A stretch of 8,258 bases of DNA from an uncultured Fidelibacterota bacterium (GTDB lineage Bacteria; Fidelibacterota; Marinisomatia; Marinisomatales; UBA8229): the NCBI GenBank assembly GCA_913054425.1, contig CAJXJG010000072.1:1-8258 (forward strand). Reading direction: 5' to 3'. Below are positions 5,678 to 8,258 of the stretch, in pieces; position 1 is the first letter of the stretch; each line of letters begins with the position of its first letter. The notes below the pieces were generated by a model, which saw nothing but the letters and a program-made list of their open reading frames with translations, was not told the origin of the DNA and made no database searches. The translations under genes and the position numbers were made by a program.

Positions 5678-8037
5678 TAAATTTTAAACTCCCATCCAAA
5701 TGTGAAGATTGTGGGGAACATACTGTATGCCTGCACCTGAGAAGGAGATGCCTTATGGTTCCAGTTATACAATAAAACATTAAAATGATTTGTCAAATTT
5801 ATAATCTGAAATTTCCATTTACTTTCAAGACCAAAAGTTTTTGAATCTCTAGTGAGACTTAGATCAATTCTAAAATAATTTGGATAGCGACCACTATTTT
5901 TAGGCCCATAAATATTCCCAAAATTAGCATAAGGATTATCAAGACCTGTAAACCCCTGTATGCCAAACTGATGCACCTTCCCTATGACGGGAGTATACGT
6001 TTGCCCGCTACTATAAATACACGTTAATGCCATGTTATACTTTTTATTCAATTCATAACTTAGTATAGAATTAAAGGTGTGCGGCTTATCATATTTGGCT
6101 GGATAAATTTCTCTTTCTTCCCAAAGTATTCCATCAGAGTTCAGATCTATTTCTCGCTGAATTTTGGCAAAAGCATAGCTAATCCAACCTGATAGTTTTT
6201 CTTTTCGTAAGCGATAAAGGAATTCAATTCCATAGGCTTCCCCAATTCCCGCTATTGCCAATGTACCTTCAATATCAGTTCCCTCTGTCAAGGGGTTTAG
6301 ATCGTATATATTTGTATATGATTTATAATATGCTTCTAATGAAACGGTATTCCCTTCAGAAAACCAATATTCACTTCCGATGATGAAGTGCTCTGCTTCC
6401 TGAGGCTTCTTTCCATCAGGGATAGGTTGCCAAAAGTCAACAACACGAAGAAGTTCTTCTTCTTGATTGATAGTATAAAGAAATTGTGAATAACGACCCC
6501 AGCTTACTTTTAACGCCAAGTCAGAATGAGGATTAAATTTTATTCCAAAACGAGGATTTATTATCCAATCAGCATAGTTACCATATTTTGAGACCCTGGC
6601 TCCTGAGTTTATATATAAGCGCGGAAATGGATGCCAGGTAGTATTGAAATAACCGCTTGCAATAGATGGTTTCGATGCTAAGTGAGCCGTCTCTCTGCCA
6701 GCAAAAAATTCACTGTAGTCCATATGAAGCGTTTTATACTCCCAGCCGATATCCAACTTTAATTTATCAGAGTAAACATACTTAATATCTTGTTTAAGAG
6801 TAATATCCTCAACAAGATTGTCCACATTCAGAGTAAGATCTGCATCAGTATTTTCAGATTCAGAATCGGTTGAGTCTGGTACAAATACTATTGAAAAATC
6901 AACATCAAATTCGTACTTTGTTCTGGATATATTTGTATTTATATAATAGCTGCTGTTTGGTAAGTATTTCCAAAGAAGACTTTTTGTTGAATTCCCCCAA
7001 TCCCATGAAAAATCAATCCCGGGAAAATCACTCCCTCCAATAGACATATAAAAATCGTCCTTTCCAGAAAACTGGCTGTATTGAAATTGATTATATTTGT
7101 TCGGTGATGTTTTTAGTTTTATGTGCGTATCCCAAAAATAATAATTGAACGGAGGAGTGTCATCCTTAAACCAATAATATAATGATATAAATTGATCAAA
7201 ATATGTACGTCTTCCTGAAATCATCCAGGAACCTTTATACAGTGGTCCTTCAGCCAGAAATTTTGAAGAAAGCAAACTAATGTCTCCATTTGCCTTACTG
7301 AAATCCCAATATTTTTTAATAGGATTATTTTGTGACAATCTTCCATTTCTTGAATCTCCTTCCCGTGCAGTAATTTTCAATATGGAGGATAATCTACCTC
7401 CATAATCAGCAGGAAATCCACCAGCTAAAAATTCAGTATCCGAAATCATATCTGCATTAAAAGTAGAGAATACACCACCAATGTGATAAGGGTTATACAC
7501 TTCTGCACCATCAAGGAGAATTAGGTTTTCATCTGGACTGCCGCCACGTACAATCAATGCTGCGTTGAAATCATTGCTTGCACTTACACTTGGCAATAAT
7601 TGCAGGGTTCTGAAGATATCAGCTTCAATAAAGGCAGGGACTCTTCGTATATCCTGATTTGTGAGATTTATCCTGCTGATCTCTACCCGTTTTTCAAACC
7701 GCATTCTTTCCGCTGAAACAGTGATCTGCCCCAATTCCAAAGCAGTTTTTTCGAGATCAAAGTCAAGCCGTAAATTAAAATCCATGACAGTAACAGTTTC
7801 TTCCAGAGTTTTATAACCGATCATCATCACCTTCATCGTAAACGTTCCTTCTGGAACATTCGGTAAAATAAAATAACCGTTCACATCTGAAGCTGTACCA
7901 ATAGTTGTTTCTGAAAGGAGAACGTTTGTATAGGGGAGTGGTTCTCCATTATGCTTGTCACGAACAAATCCAGAAATACTCGCCCCATTTAGCAGGGAAA
8001 GCGAAAGAAATATTACAAATACTGTTATTGACTGCAT
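5677..8037 (-). CDS. TonB-dependent outer-membrane receptor with CarboxypepD_reg-like domain
   Basis: A 786-residue receptor that would import an unidentified substrate using TonB-ExbB-ExbD energy. A signal peptide (1 to about 19) is followed by a carboxypeptidase-regulatory-like beta domain at about 20-98 ('SGFVRDKHNGEPLPYTNVLL', 'DVNGYFILPNVPEGTF', 'MIGYKTLEE'). 'GQITVSAERM' (103-112) resembles a TonB-box region. The plug at about 115-225 carries 'LIVRGGSPDENLILLDGAEVYNP' elements (161-183) and 'GGFPADYGGRLSSILKI' (206-222). The rest has the alternating aromatic strands of a 22-strand barrel, ending in 'FTFGWEFKI'. Length suits this receptor class and is shorter than typical SusC. The start at 8037 is the ATG that begins the signal peptide; its ribosome site is poor. 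It is co-transcribed with the downstream DUF4249-like lipoprotein. The substrate (sugar, siderophore, peptide) cannot be read from the sequence. Confidence 0.92.
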   Translation of the reverse strand: MQSITVFVIFLSLSLLNGASISGFVRDKHNGEPLPYTNVLLSETTIGTASDVNGYFILPNVPEGTFTMKVMMIGYKTLEETVTVMDFNLRLDFDLEKTALELGQITVSAERMRFEKRVEISRINLTNQDIRRVPAFIEADIFRTLQLLPSVSASNDFNAALIVRGGSPDENLILLDGAEVYNPYHIGGVFSTFNADMISDTEFLAGGFPADYGGRLSSILKITAREGDSRNGRLSQNNPIKKYWDFSKANGDISLLSSKFLAEGPLYKGSWMISGRRTYFDQFISLYYWFKDDTPPFNYYFWDTHIKLKTSPNKYNQFQYSQFSGKDDFYMSIGGSDFPGIDFSWDWGNSTKSLLWKYLPNSSYYINTNISRTKYEFDVDFSIVFVPDSTDSESENTDADLTLNVDNLVEDITLKQDIKYVYSDKLKLDIGWEYKTLHMDYSEFFAGRETAHLASKPSIASGYFNTTWHPFPRLYINSGARVSKYGNYADWIINPRFGIKFNPHSDLALKVSWGRYSQFLYTINQEEELLRVVDFWQPIPDGKKPQEAEHFIIGSEYWFSEGNTVSLEAYYKSYTNIYDLNPLTEGTDIEGTLAIAGIGEAYGIEFLYRLRKEKLSGWISYAFAKIQREIDLNSDGILWEEREIYPAKYDKPHTFNSILSYELNKKYNMALTCIYSSGQTYTPVIGKVHQFGIQGFTGLDNPYANFGNIYGPKNSGRYPNYFRIDLSLTRDSKTFGLESKWKFQIINLTNHFNVLLYNWNHKASPSQVQAYSMFPTIFTFGWEFKI

Positions 8038-8093
8038 TCCGATACTAATACATAATTGAATTCATGGATTGAACTCCCTGATGAAAATTGACT

Positions 8094-8105
8094 TTCCCAT
8101 GGGAA
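8094..8105. repeat. Perfect 12-base palindrome upstream of the receptor operon
   Basis: TTCCCATGGGAA is its own reverse complement. It lies 57-68 bases upstream of the receptor ATG, in the 90-base gap after the peroxiredoxin stop. Its location would suit a dimeric regulator, but no known operator is recognised and no T-run follows, so it is not a terminator. Chance occurrence cannot be excluded. Confidence 0.3.
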
Positions 8106-8127
8106 TTTACTCTGTGGTCTGAGTTTT

Positions 8128-8258
8128 TTAATTTTTCTTTGAAAACAGTTTCAGAATTTCTAGAGCGTGAGTATGAACATCTACGTTATTGAATATATTC
8201 ATTAATTTCCCGTTTTTGTCAATTACAAACGTTTTTCTGCTGGGGAAAAGAAATCCTT
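8128..8258 (-). CDS. Peroxiredoxin, PrxQ/BCP type (C-terminal fragment)
   Basis: Only the last 42 residues are present; the gene enters from the right edge and ends at TAA (8130-8128). The fragment reads 'FLFPSRKTFVIDKNGKL' followed by 'IFNNVDVHTHALEILKLF'. This fits the C-terminal part of thiol peroxidases of the AhpC/TSA superfamily, where an Arg precedes the '[TS]F[VI]ID..G.[IL]' strand and a final helix carries 'H...[AV]L..L'. Such proteins reduce hydroperoxides with thioredoxin in the cytoplasm. The peroxidatic Cys lies outside the window, so class and activity cannot be confirmed. It shares a strand with the receptor operon, 90 bases upstream of the receptor start; no convincing terminator lies between, so read-through is possible. 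Confidence 0.7.
   Translation of the reverse strand, partial: GFLFPSRKTFVIDKNGKLMNIFNNVDVHTHALEILKLFSKKN

Overview
The window comes from an AT-rich Gram-negative bacterium using the standard bacterial code (TAA, TAG and TGA all end genes here). The best lineage guess is Candidatus Neomarinimicrobiota (Marinimicrobia/SAR406) or a close relative in the FCB group. This is inferred from three things: a TonB-dependent receptor with an N-terminal CarboxypepD_reg-like domain, a translationally coupled DUF4249-like lipoprotein with acidic and Cys-rich inserts, and the short Bacteroidetes-style AMP nucleosidase. No marker gene was searched.

Left part (1-1743): the 3' end of a HemW-like radical SAM heme chaperone runs rightward and meets a leftward pair, xthA (exodeoxyribonuclease III) followed by an AMP nucleosidase. 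The pair overlaps by ATGA, which fixes the nucleosidase start at 982. The hemW and nucleosidase stop codons overlap tail to tail.

Middle part (1744-4321), all rightward: a small membrane protein with a C-terminal zinc ribbon (TTG start), a probable terminator, a tRNA-Glu(TTC), a DUF2231-type four-helix membrane protein (TTG start), and a glycerol-3-phosphate dehydrogenase-like gene. The last is interrupted by an in-frame TAA at codon 319. The conserved FAD-domain motifs continue in the same frame after the stop, so it is called a pseudogene.

Right part (4322-8258), all leftward: the 3' end of a PrxQ/BCP-type peroxiredoxin, then a two-gene outer-membrane operon of a TonB-dependent receptor and the DUF4249-like lipoprotein, joined by a one-base TAATG overlap. 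The pair probably forms an uptake complex for an unknown substrate, by analogy with SusC/SusD-like systems.

There is no CRISPR array, insertion sequence or phage gene, and no gene-free stretch longer than 300 bases. Most of the window is ordinary chromosomal content. The points most worth checking are the interrupted glpD-like gene and the unusual lipoprotein of the receptor operon.
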